A stretch of 64,000 nt of DNA from Heterohyrax brucei (GCA_028571685.1 CM053141.1:57038333-57102332); one strand, 5' to 3'; shown: positions 43,262 to 54,349, numbered from the stretch's first letter. Translations and numbers: made by a program. Notes: generated by a model from the sequence alone, not told the origin.

Positions 43262-43455
43262 CTTGTACGTAAACCTGTTAGTAAGTCAATTACAACTCTT
43301 ACGTTACAGAGTAACATAGTTTTTTCCGGACTATAATCTTTAGGGAAGCTGATTGCCAGTGCTTTCTTCTACAGCCTAACTGCATGGGGATTCAAACTAC
43401 CAATCTTGCAGTTGGCAGCTGAGAGCAAATGATTTGTACAACCAGGGACCTCCTC
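43262..43455 (-). mobile_element. AfroSINE variant, antisense
   Basis: 'gtaaacctgttagtaagtcaatt', 'cagagtaacatag', 'aatctttagggaagctgattgcc', 'tgtacaaccagggacctcc'. Variant with the extra block. Confidence 0.75.
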
Positions 43456-43511
43456 AGATATGCAATCCTTACTCAAAGACCATCAGAGAGTCTCTTTCTT
43501 AATCCAGCTTT

Positions 43512-43680
43512 CAAACTCAAACCAAACCTTTTACTATCAAGTGGGTCCCGACTCAGAGCAACCCTACAGGACAGGGTAGAACTGTGCCACTGGGTTTCTA
43601 AGGAACATCTGAGGCATTCCAGCTGCTGACCTTTTGCTTAGTAGTTGCACTCTTAACCACTGAGTCACCAAGGCCTCCTA
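43512..43680 (-). mobile_element. AfroSINE, antisense
   Basis: 'ctcaaaccaaaccttttactatc', 'caaccctacaggacagggtagaactg', 'cttaaccactgagtcaccaagg'. Lies 56 bases after another antisense copy. Confidence 0.9.
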
Positions 43681-43871
43681 AATTGCTAGTTTGAAATTTA
43701 ACCTGTGCCTGAAACTTTCTTTATAACATTTCAGAAATTTCCTTTTGTTGAATTGACATTATTACCTTAAACAATAAATCTGAGAAAAATGAGCATCTAT
43801 TATCCAGACTATTCATGATGTAGCAAATGGGAACAGTAAATTCAGGGTCCTTTTCTGCTTACTATCAATAA

Positions 43872-44042
43872 TAAACAGTGGAAGACCCCCAGTGAGGTGG
43901 CATGAAGCAGTGGTTTCAATGGGCTCATGCCGAACAGTGGTTGTGAAGCTAGCGCTGGACCGGGCGGTTTCGTTCAGCTCTGCGGAAGGTCGTTACCAGT
44001 GGGAACCATCTGCACGGCACCTAATAACATCGATAATAATGA
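43872..44042 (+). mobile_element. RTE 3' end fragment
   Basis: 'gaagacccccagtgaggtgg', 'ttcaatgggctcatgcc', 'gcgctggaccgggcgg', terminus 'tgcacggcacctaataacatcg'. Confidence 0.8.
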
Positions 44043-44054
44043 CACTGGTTTCAT

Positions 44055-44600
44055 GATTTTTTTAAAAATAGACTGTGTTTTAGAGTAGCTTTAGGTTTAC
44101 AGAAAAAGCATGCAGAAAGCCTAGAGAGTTCCATCTATCTCCTCCTCACCCCCTGCACAGCTTCCTTTATTATTAACATCTTTCATTCAAGTGGTACATT
44201 CATTACAATTGATGGATTCATTCTGATACATTATTATTCACTGAAGTCTATAGTTTACATTAAAAATAATCCATTGCTATGGTGTTAATTCCAGCTTATA
44301 GCAACCCTGGTGAACAGAGCAGAACTGCCCCATAGGGTTTCCAAGGCTGTAAATCTTTACAAAAGCAGGCTGCCAGATCTTTTTCCCACGAAACAGCTGG
44401 TAAGTTGGAACCACAGAGCTTTTGGTTAGGCACCAACTGCTTAACCCCTGCACCCAACGACTCATAGTTTATCTACATTAGGGTTCACTTTTTGTGTTGT
44501 GCTATCCTATAGTTATTGGCAAATGCATACTGCCCTATATCCATTATTAAAGTATCATACTGAATAGTTTCACTGTCTGGCTTTATAAGTATAGCTGTAT
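44055..44600 (-). mobile_element. Old L1 3' UTR, antisense, split by AfroSINE
   Basis: 'agactgtgttttagagtagctttaggtttacag', 'acattcattacaattgatgg', 'ctatagtttacatt' then, after the SINE, 'cattagggttcactttttgtg' and 'ttaaagtatcatactgaatag'. L1M-type. Confidence 0.7.
44262..44463 (-). mobile_element. AfroSINE variant, antisense
   Basis: 'ccattgctatggtgttaattcc', 'aggctgtaaatctttacaaaagc', 'cccacgaaacagctgg'. Flanked by 'atagttta...catt' on both sides, a target-duplication candidate. Confidence 0.85.
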
Positions 44601-44787
44601 CAAATCATGTACCTCCTCTTAGTGATACCCATGAGAAACTAACCTACCCTAGGATATAGTAGTAGCTTCTGCTGTCTGTTGATTTGTCTACCAGAAGTCC
44701 TTAACGTCTCTCTTTCTGGGTAACACACTTGCTCTCTGCTCATACTGCTCCATTTGCTAGGCTATAGAGACTGGCCCAATAGCCAGT

Positions 44788-45330
44788 GTGCTATTTATTT
44801 ATTGCTGCATAACAAATTACTCAAAGCTTTATGACTTAAAACATAAATAATGATTGATTATTGCTCATGGTTGCTGTAGGTCAGGAATTCAGACAGGGCT
44901 GAGCAGGGATGGCTTGCCAGTTACACAATGTCTGGGGCTCAGCTGGAAGATTTATTTGAAGTCTGGAGATTGAAATCATGTGAAAATCCATCCACTCACA
45001 TGTCTGGAGGAAACCCTGGTGGCATAGTGGTTAAGAGCTACAGCTACTAACCAAAAAGATTGAAGGTTTGAATCCACTAGCTGCTCCTGGGAAACCCTAT
45101 GGGGCATTCTACGCTGTCCTATACAATCGCAGAGAATTGGAATAGGCTCCTTGGCAACAAGTTTGTTTCTTTGTTTTTGTTTTATTTTTATTTTTGTATG
45201 TCTGGAAGTTAATGCTGACTGTTGGTTGTGAGAACAGTTTTAATTCTCCTGGATTCCAGAATTTCCATGTAATGGGGAGGTGACGCATTCAGGCCATTGC
45301 TCTGAGATTTTCTTTTGAACCTTGAGCCTG
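44788..45330 (-). mobile_element. Old LTR-like repeat, antisense, split by AfroSINE
   Basis: 'tgctgcataacaaattactc', 'atgacttaaaacataaataatg', 'ttgctcatggttgctgtaggtcagg' and later 'tctggaagttaatgctgactgttgg' form a familiar MLT1-like antisense pattern. The exact family is uncertain. Confidence 0.5.
45009..45197 (+). mobile_element. AfroSINE with 9-bp target duplication
   Basis: 'ggaaaccctggtggcatagtgg' to a T-rich tail. 'atgtctgga' lies directly before it (45000-45008) and after it (45198-45206). Confidence 0.95.
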
Positions 45331-45349
45331 GAGGAAAACTATTATTTCC

Positions 45350-45416
45350 TGCTGTAATTGACTTGACGTCAACAGGTTTGAGGGTTTTGTTTTTGTTTTT
45401 GTTTTTGTTTTTTTAA
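45350..45416 (+). mobile_element. AfroSINE tail fragment
   Basis: 'attgacttgacgtcaacagg' followed by (GTTTTT)n; only the last part of a SINE. Confidence 0.65.
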
Positions 45417-45741
45417 GTCACCATTAAGTCAAGCAATAGTTCAGGTAAATTAACAAAGACCCTTTTGTCTTAGACATTGTACCCTTGTGAAGAATTATCT
45501 ATGTGCAGTCAGTTTGAAAACAATAGAAATTCCAAGGTTAGACCACAGCTATGTTTCAGTGTAAATCAGTAATTGTTCTTCAAGACCACGTTGTATGAAT
45601 TCTTTCTGATCACGCACTGTTTTTGGTTTTTGTTTTTTCAAATCAGTTCTCTTCTGGCCCTTTTTCCAAGGCACTGTGGTTAAGGTATAAGACTCTTTTG
45701 AAGTTCTTTCCTCTTTGGAACATTTTTGACTCCCTAAATGA
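45417..45741. other. No recognised feature
   Basis: Nothing recognised apart from T-rich runs near 45618-45640. Confidence 0.4.
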
Positions 45742-45920
45742 GATATTGGAGCCCTGATCATGTGGATCAAATGCTCGACTACTAACTGCAAGGTCAGTAG
45801 TTCTAATCCACCAGCTACCCCACTGAAGCAAGTTGAGGCAATTTACTTAGTCCTATAGGGTCTCTATAAGTCAAAAATCAACTCAAGGCAATGGATTTTG
45901 TTTTGTTTTGTTTACAGTTG
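45742..45920 (+). mobile_element. AfroSINE, diverged
   Basis: 'gagccctgatcatgtggatc', 'ctaactgcaaggtcagtagttctaatccacc', 'tcctatagggtctctataagtc', 'ggcaatggattttg'. Confidence 0.8.
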
Positions 45921-46456
45921 TAAGGTTACCCCAATTTGCAAAATATATGCTAACTAAGCTTCAATCAGTTTCTACTATTGGCCTAATATGATTTTTGCTT
46001 TAGTAGATGGAACACCCACTCGTGGGCTCTCCACATGGTCTGAGTTTCCTCACAACGTGGAAGCTAGGTTCCAAAGATGAGCAGCCTGAGAGAAAGTGTA
46101 AATGCCAGACACAAGCTGTTCCCTTTCTATGTCCTAGCCTTAAAAGTTATATATCATAATTTCTGTGGTAATGGTTGATTTAGGCCATCACAAGTCCCAA
46201 CACAAATATAAGGAGAAAGAACACAGACCCTGTCTCTTGGTAAGAAGCATATCAGTCTCATTATAAGACTAACATGTGGAATGGAATAAATACTGGTGTG
46301 TTTATTTTGGGAAAATGCACAGTAGAACATGTTACCCAAGCAAGTAGCTTCAAATCTTTCCCTTGAAGTGATTCTATAAATGCTGGGAGAAAGAAGCTCT
46401 TTATTCTTCAGAGTTGCTAAGCTGAGACAATGTAAATTTAGGGCTCTACCATCTGG
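45921..46456. other. No recognised feature
   Basis: A 116-codon antisense ORF (46154-46504) runs from the SINE at 46457 into this stretch and has no domain. Confidence 0.4.
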
Positions 46457-46627
46457 AAGGAAACTCTGGTGATGTAGAGGGTAAGTGCTATGTCTGCTGA
46501 TCAAAATGTTAGTGGTTTGAAATCTGCCAACCTCTCCTTAGAAACTCTATGGAGCACTTCTGCTCTGTCCTATAGGGAGGCTATGAGAAAGGATTGACTT
46601 GATGGCAGTGGGCTTGGGATTTTTTTG
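46457..46627 (+). mobile_element. AfroSINE
   Basis: 'ggaaactctggtgatgtagagg' to 'gatggcagtgggcttggg' with a short T tail. Confidence 0.9.
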
Positions 46628-46914
46628 ACCATATGGAAAGAATCTGTGTACAGAATTAAGGCCAAGTAAAAATAAGGTGAGAAGAGATATGGCAAAGAGT
46701 TCTGGCATTGTTATTACTGTCCCTCAATATCTAGCACATAATCAATGAAAATCTACTGAATAAGTAAATGAAAGTTAACAACTAGACTATATTCAAATAC
46801 GGATAATTACATTTAAAATGAGGTGTCAAATACTGGTAACGTTTCTTTACATTGTGCATGCTGTTTGTCCTTACTCCTTAAATTCAGAGGTGGATCTAAT
46901 ATCTATTTCAAGGG

Positions 46915-48000
46915 GATTCAGAAAAGCATGTTGAAAAACAGATACCATTGTTGATGTCAGATAGGTCCTGGCTGGAAGTAGAAAATACCAGACAGATGTT
47001 TACCTGTGTTTTATTGACTATGCCAGGGCATTTGACCACGTGGATCATAACAAATTATGGATAACATTGCAAAGAGGTAACCGAGAACACTTAAGATGAA
47101 AAATTTGTACGTAGACAAAGCGGCAGTCATTCAAACAGAACCAGAGCGTATTGCATGGATTAAAGTCAGGAAAGGTATGTGTCAGGGTTGTATCATTCCA
47201 GTCACTCTATAGAAACCCTGATGGTGTTGTAGTTAAGACAAAAGGTCAGCAGTTCATATCTACCAGGTGTCCCTTGGAACCTCTATGGGGAAGTTCTAGT
47301 CTGTCTACAGTGTTGCTATGAGTTGGAATTGACTTGACAGCAGTGGGTTTCATTGTTTTAGTATTCACTCTATACGCTAAGTAAATAATCTGAGAAGCTA
47401 AAGAACACACATCAAGATTGGAGGAAGGCTCATGAAAAACCTCGTTATGCAGGTGACACAACTTTGCTGAAAGTGAAGAAGACTTGAACCACTTACTGAT
47501 GAAGATCAAAGGCCACAACTTTCAGTATAGATCATACCTCAACATAAGGAAAACAAAAATCCTCACAAATGGACTAATACGCAACATCATGATAAATGGA
47601 GAAAAGAATAAAGTTGTCAAAGATTTCATTTACTTAGGTCTACAATTAATACCCTTGGAAGCAGCAGTCAAGAAATCAAATGATGTATTGCATTGGACAA
47701 ATCAGCTGCAAAAGATCTCTCTAAAGTGCTAAAAAGCAAAGACGTTATTTTAAAGACTAAGGTGCACTTGATCCAAGCCACAGTGTTTTCAACCAGCTCA
47801 TCTACATACAAAAGCTGTAAAATGAATAACTGATGCCTTTGAATTATAGTGTTGGCAAAGAATATTGAAATATGCCAATATATTCAATATTGCATATCCC
47901 ATTCACTGCTATAAAAATGAACAAATCTATCTTAGAAGAAGTACAACCAGAATGTTCCTTAGAAGGAAAGATGGTGAGATTTACTCTTATATACTTTTTT
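46915..48000 (+). pseudogene. RTE LINE, RT core to near 3' end
   Basis: Sense RTE starting just upstream of the RT palm. Around 47000-47055 the frame shows 'CFIDYARAFDHVD' (RT motif A), then 'VRKGMCQGC'-like text, and at 47443 'RYAGDT', where the family has two Asp; the first catalytic Asp codon is GGT (Gly). The 3' half (47375-48000) ends before the RTE terminus. Frameshifted and dead. An AfroSINE splits it at 47212. Confidence 0.8.
47212..47364 (+). mobile_element. AfroSINE with 10-bp target duplication
   Basis: 'gaaaccctgatggtgttgtag' to 'cagcagtgggtttcattg'; 'tcactctata' lies before (47202-47211) and after (47365-47374). Internal deletion in the A-box region. Confidence 0.95.
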
Positions 48001-48044
48001 AAAATTAAGACATAACAGATTCCTCAAACATCTTTTATTTATTT

Positions 48045-48733
48045 ATGTATTTTTCACAAATTTAATTGTGCTTTCAGTGAAAGTTTACAACTCAAGTTCA
48101 TTTCTCACTCAAAAATTTATACTTACTGTTTTATGACATTGGCTCCAATCCCCACAGTGTGATAACATGTTCCCGCCCAACCCCAGATTTCCTGTATCCA
48201 TTTATCCATTTTTATGTCTTTTCCTGCCTTCTCTTCCTGCTTTTAGACAGAAGCATCCCATTTGGTCTCATGTATTTCACTGAACCAAAAAGCACATTCC
48301 TTGTGTGTGTGTTTTTGTTTTATAGGCCTGTGTAACCTTTGTCTGAAAAATGAGCTTTGGGAATGGTTTCAGTTCTGAGTTAGTGGAGTGTCCAGGGGCT
48401 CTAGTTGAGAAAACTCTTCTAGTCATCATCAGACCAGTAAGTCTGGTCTTTTTATGTGATTCTGTTCTACATTTTTCTCTCTGTCTGGGACTGTCTGTTG
48501 TGTTCCCCATCAGCGCAGTGTTTGATGATGGCTGGAGTAGACCATTTAGCTCTTCCGGTCTCAGGGTGGTAGAGTCTCTACTTCACATAGTCCTTTAGGT
48601 CTGTTTGGTTTTCTTGATTCTTCTTTGCTCTAGGTGGGATGAGATCAATAAATGTGTCTTAGATAGCTGCTCATAGGCTTTTAAGCCCCCAGATGCTACT
48701 CACCAAAGTGGGACATAGAACATTTTCTTTATA
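48045..48733 (-). mobile_element. L1 3' UTR, antisense
   Basis: Longest copy of this 3' UTR in the window: 'attgtgctttcagtgaaagtttac', 'gacagaagcatcccatttgg', 'ttgggaatggtttcagttctg', 'ctgttgtgttccccatc', 'gcttttaagcccccagatgc', 'gggacatagaacattttc'. The mariner copy 3 begins at its TA. Confidence 0.8.
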
Positions 48734-49112
48734 CAGGGCCCAATAACTAAGTTCATGAACTGAATTGTTCTAAGTGCTGCATACTTCATTGCTGAATATC
48801 GCTATGGTCACCTTCAAAGTACAACTTCTTGGGAAGCTATGTGCTGACATCAGCACGTAGTCGACACTTCGACTCTTTCTGGAATGGCCATTGTGTACAG
48901 TGGCACGGTGGCAAGTTCACAAACTTAATTGTATAGTTGTCTGTGAGGGAGTTTTTAGCCAGTAAACAAACAACTGTATTGGAACACCCTCCCTACTCAC
49001 CTGATCTGGCCCCCAATGACTTTTTTCTTTACCCCAGGATAAAGGAAATATTGAAAGGAAGACATTTTGATGAATTCAGGACACCAAAGGTAATATGACG
49101 ATCGCACTGATG
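48734..49112 (+). mobile_element. Mariner-derived foldback element, copy 3 (truncated)
   Basis: Same element as copies 1 and 2 in the opposite orientation. Left end 'caataactaagttcatgaac', then the short arm, then an internal 'aagttcacaaacttaattgt', then a sense transposase piece open from 48985 to 49095 that includes 'HPPYSPDLAPNDFF' and 'IKEILKGRHFDEF'. The right arm is cut off near 49112 where an LTR begins. Confidence 0.85.
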
Positions 49113-49530
49113 GCCTTTCCAGGCTGGGCCACGATTCCCACCATTGTATGAGTGTTCACCATTTTGTCATTTGATAGGATTTTCCTGTGTTGCAAATTCT
49201 ATTATTATGATGTAATAAAATGGACTAGCAGCAGTTGTGCTGATGAGGTCTATAAGATTGAATAGTGTCTTAAGCCAACCTTTTCTGAGATACAAAAGAG
49301 AGAGACACAGGAACCTCATACCATCAGGAAAGCAGTCCTGAGAGCAGAACACATCCCTTGGACCTGAGGTTCCTGCATTGAAATGCACTCAGACCAAGGG
49401 AAGACTGATGACAAGGACCTTCCTCCAGAGCAAACAGAGAAAGAAAGACTTCCCCTGGAGCTGGCACCCAGAATTTGAACTTGCAGACTACTGGACTATG
49501 AGGGAATAACAGTCTCTTTGTTAAACCCAT
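49113..49530 (+). mobile_element. MaLR-type LTR, 5' truncated
   Basis: 'gctgggccacgattcccacc', 'accaagggaagactgatgacaaggaccttcctcc', 'agaaagacttcccctggagctggc', 'gagggaataacagtctc'. Lacks the first ~35 bases of the LTR. Confidence 0.75.
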
Positions 49531-49532
49531 TC

Positions 49533-49695
49533 ACTAAGACAATCCTCACTGAGATGGATTGACATAATGACTACAACAATAGGCTCAAGGACAATAACAA
49601 TTATGAGGATGGCACAAGACTCAGCAGTGTTTTTTTCTGCTGTAGACAGGGTTGCTCTGAGTCAGAATAGACTTGACGACACCTAACAACAATGC
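49533..49695 (+). mobile_element. RTE 3' end fragment
   Basis: 'acaatcctcactgagatgg', 'acaataggctcaaggacaataac', 'gaggatggcacaagactcagcagtg', terminus 'agacttgacgacacctaacaac'. Confidence 0.8.
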
Positions 49696-49699
49696 TTCT

Positions 49700-49762
49700 T
49701 TTGGAGACCCAGTTAAGCGCTTGGCTACTAATCAAAAGGTTGGAGGTTTGCATCCACTGTTT
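49700..49762 (+). mobile_element. AfroSINE head fragment
   Basis: 'ggagacccagttaagcgcttggctactaatc' and 'aaaggttggaggtttgcatcc'. Confidence 0.6.
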
Positions 49763-49844
49763 TAAAGAAAAAAGCACCACAAAGTTTACAAATGCAAAAA
49801 GATTTACGTGGCATAGGTTAAAAAAGGCAAACCATACTGCAGAG

Positions 49845-50015
49845 CTAAGGTCTGCCTAAATCCAGGAAATATTACAAATAAGCTAAAGTGGGTGAACAAA
49901 GAAGCATATTGTTAGAGCCATGTCTGTCTAAGTTCTAGAAAATTTTACAAAATAGACAAAAGTGGGAAAATGGACAAGCATGCTGCTGGAACCATGTCTG
50001 CCCATGTCAAAGAAA
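49845..50015. repeat. Imperfect ~73-bp tandem repeat, about 2.3 units
   Basis: Units begin 'gtctgcctaaatcc', 'gtctgtctaagttc' and 'gtctgcccatgtc'. Shared pieces include 'aaagtggg', 'aagcat(a/g)ttg(t)', 'gagccat'/'gaaccat' and 'tttaca/attaca'. The host of the array is unknown. Confidence 0.7.
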
Positions 50016-50039
50016 TGTTACAGTCATCAAGTATACATT

Positions 50040-50537
50040 AAGATTGCTGTTGCTATTGCTAGGTGCCATGAGTCAGTTCCAACTCATAATGGCCCTGTGA
50101 ACAATGGAACAAATCACTGCCCATCTCGTGCCATGTCCACAATCATTTTTATGCGTTAGCCCTTCATTGCAGCCACTGTGTCAATCCATTTCATTTAGGG
50201 TCTTCCTCTTTTTTGCTGACTCTCCACTTTACCAAGCATGATGTCCTTCTCCAGGCACTAATCCCTCCTAACAACACGTCCAAAGTATACAAGACGCAGT
50301 CTTGCTATCTTTGCTGCCAAGGAGCACTTTCATTGCACTTCTTTCAAAACACATCTGTTTGTTCCTTTGGCAGTCCATAATAGATTCAATATTCTTCTCC
50401 AGCATCACAATTCAAAGGCATCAATTCTTCTTCTGCTTTCCTTATTCATTGTCCAGCTTTTGCACACATATGATGCAACTGAAAATACCATGGCTTAGGC
50501 CAGGCATACTTTAGTCATCAAGGTGACATCTTTGTTT
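50040..50537 (-). mobile_element. RTE 3' end, antisense (copy A)
   Basis: 'ttgctattgctaggtgccatgag', 'ggtcttcctcttttttgctgac', 'accaagcatgatgtccttctccagg', 'tcatcaaggtgacatctttg'. It stops and a second RTE 3' end starts within a few bases, in the same orientation. Confidence 0.85.
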
Positions 50538-50996
50538 TCATTGTTGTTGTTGTTAGGTGCCGCCGAGCTGGTTTCAACTCATAGTGAGCCTGTGAACAAC
50601 AAAACAAAATACTGCCCAGTCTTGTACCATGTCCACAATCGTTTTTTTGTTTAAACCCATTTTCGTGGCCACTGTGTCAATCCACCTCATCGAGGGTCTT
50701 CCTCTTTTTTTGCTGACTCTCCACTCTACCAAGCATGATGTTCTTCTCCAGGGACTGATCTTTTCTGACAACATGTCCAAAGTATGTAAGTTGCAGTCTT
50801 GCTATCTTTGCCTCCAAGGAGCACTCTGGTTGTATTTCTTCCAGAACAAATTTGTTTGTTCTCTTGGCGGTCCATTATACATTCAACATTCTTCTCCAAC
50901 ACCACAATTCAAAGGCATCAGTTCTTCTTCTGTCTTCTTTACTCATGGTCCAGCTTTTGCATGCATATGATGTGAGTGAAAATACCATGGCTTGGT

Positions 50997-51208
50997 ATTT
51001 TCATACATATTGTCTTGTGACATTGGCTGCAACCCCCACAATGTGACAGCACGTTCCCTACCAACCCCAGATTTCCTGTATCCATTCATCCTTTTTTGTG
51101 TCTTTTCCTGCCTTCTCTCCCTGCTCTTAGACAGAAACATCCCATTCAGTTTCATGTATTTCACTGAACCAAAAAGCACATTCCTCGTGTGTTTTTGTTT
51201 AGTCTTCA
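50997..51208 (-). mobile_element. L1 3' UTR fragment inside RTE
   Basis: 'gacattggctgcaacccccac', 'cccagatttcctgtatcc', 'gacagaaacatcccattcag', 'gaaccaaaaagcacattcctc', nearly the same text as 48140-48310. It interrupts the RTE between 'ataccatggcttgg' and 'agtcttcacattttgg'. Confidence 0.8.
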
Positions 51209-51891
51209 CATTTTGGTTTTCAAAGTGACATCCTTCCCTACTTTGGAATACTTTGAAGAGGTCCTTTGCAGCAAATTTTCCCAATGCAATGTGTCTTTTG
51301 ATTTCTTGACTGCTGCTTCCTTGGGTATTGACTGTGAACCCAAGTAAAATGAAATCATCGACAACCTCAATCCTTTCTCCATTTAAGATGATGTTGCTTA
51401 CTGGTCCAGTTGTAAGGATTTTGTTTTCTTGATGTTGAGGGGTAATCCATACTGAAGGCTGTATTTTTTTATATTCATCAGTAAGTGTTTCAAATCTCCT
51501 TCATTTTCAGTAAATAAGCACAGTGCAGGTTGTTAATTAGTCATCCTCCAATCCTTAGGCCTCATTGTTCTTCATATATTCCATCTCCGCAGATTATTTG
51601 CTTGGCATACAGATTGAAAAGGTATGAGAAAAAGATTTAACCCTGGTGCATACCTTTCCTGACTTTAACCCATGCAGTGCACCCTTGTTCTGTTTGCATG
51701 ACTGCCTCTTGATCTATGTACAGATTCCTTAAGAGCACAATTAAATGTTCTGAAATTCCTTTTCTCCACAATGTTAGCCGTAATTTGTTACAATCTACAC
51801 AGTCAAATGCCCTCACATAGTCAATGAAACACAGGTAAACATCTTTCTGGTATTCTTTGCTTTCGGCCAAGATCCATCTAACATCAGTCAG

Positions 51892-52140
51892 GCAGAGATC
51901 ACACGATAGAATTTTGTAAGACCAATGACTTCTTCACTGCAACTATCTTCTATCACCAACACAAACAGTAACTAAACACATGGACTTCACCAGGTGGAAT
52001 GCACAAAAATCAAACTGACTGTATCTGTGGAAAAGATGATGGAAAAGCTCCATATCAGAAATCAGAGCAAAATTGGGTGCTGACTGTGGCACAGACCTTC
52101 AATTGCTCATATGCAAATTCAAATTGAAACTGAAGAAAAT
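51892..52140 (+). repeat. Inverted duplication of RTE endonuclease segment
   Basis: These 249 bases are in sense RTE orientation, inside the antisense RTE, and match the reverse complement of 53059-53309 in the same element ('gatagaattttgtaagacc', 'gacttcaccaggtggaatgc', 'gatgatggaaaagctccatatcag'). The RTE text on both sides continues without loss, so it was added, not exchanged. Confidence 0.9.
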
Positions 52141-54349
52141 TATAGAACTATATCCCTGGTTCCATGTCCTCTGCTGAATCCAGCTTGAATTTCTGGCATT
52201 TTCTTGTCGGTATACTGTTGTAGTCTCTTTTGAATGATCTTGAGCAAAATTTCACTTGTGTGTGATATTGATGATATTGCTTGGTAATTTCCACATTTGA
52301 TTGGATCTTCTTTCTTTGGAATGGGCATAAATATGGATCTCTTCCAGCTAGTTGTCTAGGTAGCTGTCCTCCAAATCTCTTGGCATAGACAAGTGAGCAC
52401 TTCCAGCACTGCATCCATTTGTTGAAACATATGAACTGATATTAGAGCCTTGTTTTTGCCAGTGCCTTCAATGCAGCTTCAACTTCTTCCTTCAGTACTA
52501 TCGATTCCTGATCATATGCTACCTCTCCAAGTGGCTGAACATCGACCAGTTCTTTCTGATATAATGACTCTGCATATTCCTTCCATCTTTATTTGATACT
52601 CCCTGAATTATTTAGAATTTTTCCTGTAGTCTTCACTATTGCAACGTAAGGCTTGAGTTTTTTCTTGTTCTTTTAGCTTGAGAAATGTAGAACATGTTCT
52701 TCCTGTTCTATTTTCTATTTCTAATTCTTTGTATGTGTCATTATAATACCTCCTTTTCAAGCTTCCATTTGAAATCTATTCAGTTTGTTTACTTCATCAT
52801 TCTTTCCTTTTACGTTAGCTGCTCAACAGTTGCGAACAAATTTTAGTCTCTTCTGACATCCAATTTGGTATCTTCTTTCTTTCCTGTCTTTTTAATGACC
52901 TCTTGCTTTCTTCATGGATGATATCTTTGATGTCATTCCACAATTCATCTGGTTTTTGGTCGCTAGTGTTCAACACATCAAACCTGTTCTTGAGGCAGTC
53001 TCTAAACTCAGGGGGGATATACTCAAGGTCATACTTTGGCTCTCGTGGACTTGTTCTAATTTTCTTCAGTTTCAATTTGAATTCGTGAATGGGCAATTGA
53101 AAGTCTGTGCCACAGTCAGCATCTGGTTTGTTCTGGTTTCCTGATATGGAGCTTTTCCATCATCTTTTCCCACAGATGTAGTCAGTTTGATTCCTGTGCA
53201 TTTCCGCCTGGTGAAGTCCATGTGTATAGTCACTGCTTGTGTTGGTGAAAAAAGACAATGGCAATGAAGAAGTCGTTGGTCTTACAAAATTCTATCATGT
53301 GATCTCCGGCATTATTTTTATCACCAAGGCTGTGTTTTCCAACTACTGATCCCTCTTTGTTTCCAGTTTGCATTCCAATCACCAGTAATTATTAATGCAT
53401 CCTGATTGCATGTTTGATCATTTTCAGACTGTAGAAGATAGAAAAAGAAAATCTTCAATTTCTTCATCTTTGGCCTAGTGGTTGGTGCATAAATTTGAAT
53501 AATGGTTATATTAACTGATCTTCCTTATGGGCACATGGATATTATCCTAGCACTGACAGCATTGTGCTTCAGGGCAGATTTTGAAATGTTCTTTTTGATG
53601 ATGAATGCAACACCATTCCTCTTCAGGTTTTCATTCCAGCATACTAGACCATCCAGTTGTCTGATTCAAAATGGCCAATATGGGTCTGTTTCAGCTCACT
53701 GATTCCTAGGATACTGATGTTTTTGTATTCCATTCGTTTTTGACACTTTCCAGTTTTCCTAGATTCATACGACATATATTCCATGTTCCGATTATTAATG
53801 GATGTTTACAGCTGTTGCTTCTCATTTTGAGTCATGCCACATCAACAAATGAAGATACTAAAGGCTTTACTCCATCCACGTCATTAAGGTTGACTTTCCT
53901 TTGAGGAGGGAGCTCTTCCCCAGTCATCTTCTGTGTGCCTTCCAACCTGGGGCCTTATTTTCCAGCACTATATCTGGCAATGTTCCACTGATATTCACTG
54001 GCTAATCCTTTTCAGAAGTACACTGGGAGGTCCTTCTTCCTAGTCTGTCTTAGTCTGGAAGCTCCACTGAAACCTATCTACCGTAGGTGATCCTGCCGAT
54101 CTCTAAATACTGGTGGTATAGCTTCCAGCATTACAGCAACAAGCAAGCCCCTAAAGTATGACAAACTGACAAGCAGGGGAAATTTAACATTAAAAATAGG
54201 TAAAACCTTTGGAAGCTTCACCTTTTCCCAGGTTGGCTAGAAACTGTGATCCTATATTTTGAATTGTCTTTCTTAACTATCATTGGTACAGGTTTCAGTA
54301 ATCACAGTCAGGAGGGTCCTTATTGGTCCAACAAATCTTACTGTGATGG

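Larger units (their letters stand above)
50540..54183 (-). pseudogene. Near full-length RTE LINE, antisense (copy B)
   Basis: From 3' end (50546, 'gttgttgttaggtgccgcc') to 5' end ('gtctgtcttagtctggaagc' at 54041 to 'caaactgacaagcaggg' at 54180). Minus-strand remnants: endonuclease about 53090-53800; linker 'EYIPPEFRDCLKNRFDVLN' (52815-53096); RT fingers 'MPIPKKEDPIKCGNYQ' (52140-52328); RT motif A 'FIDYVRAFDCVD' and 'VRKGMHQG' (51637-51870). Many stops. It carries an L1 fragment (50997-51208) and an inverted duplication (51892-52140). Confidence 0.85.

Noticed and set aside
49845..50015. CRISPR-like spaced repeats
   Set aside because: Units are adjacent and diverged with no spacers, and the DNA is mammalian.
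50629..51284. 113-codon ORFs on both strands
   Set aside because: They lie on an antisense RTE 3' end and an L1 3' UTR fragment; neither is in the element's coding frame.
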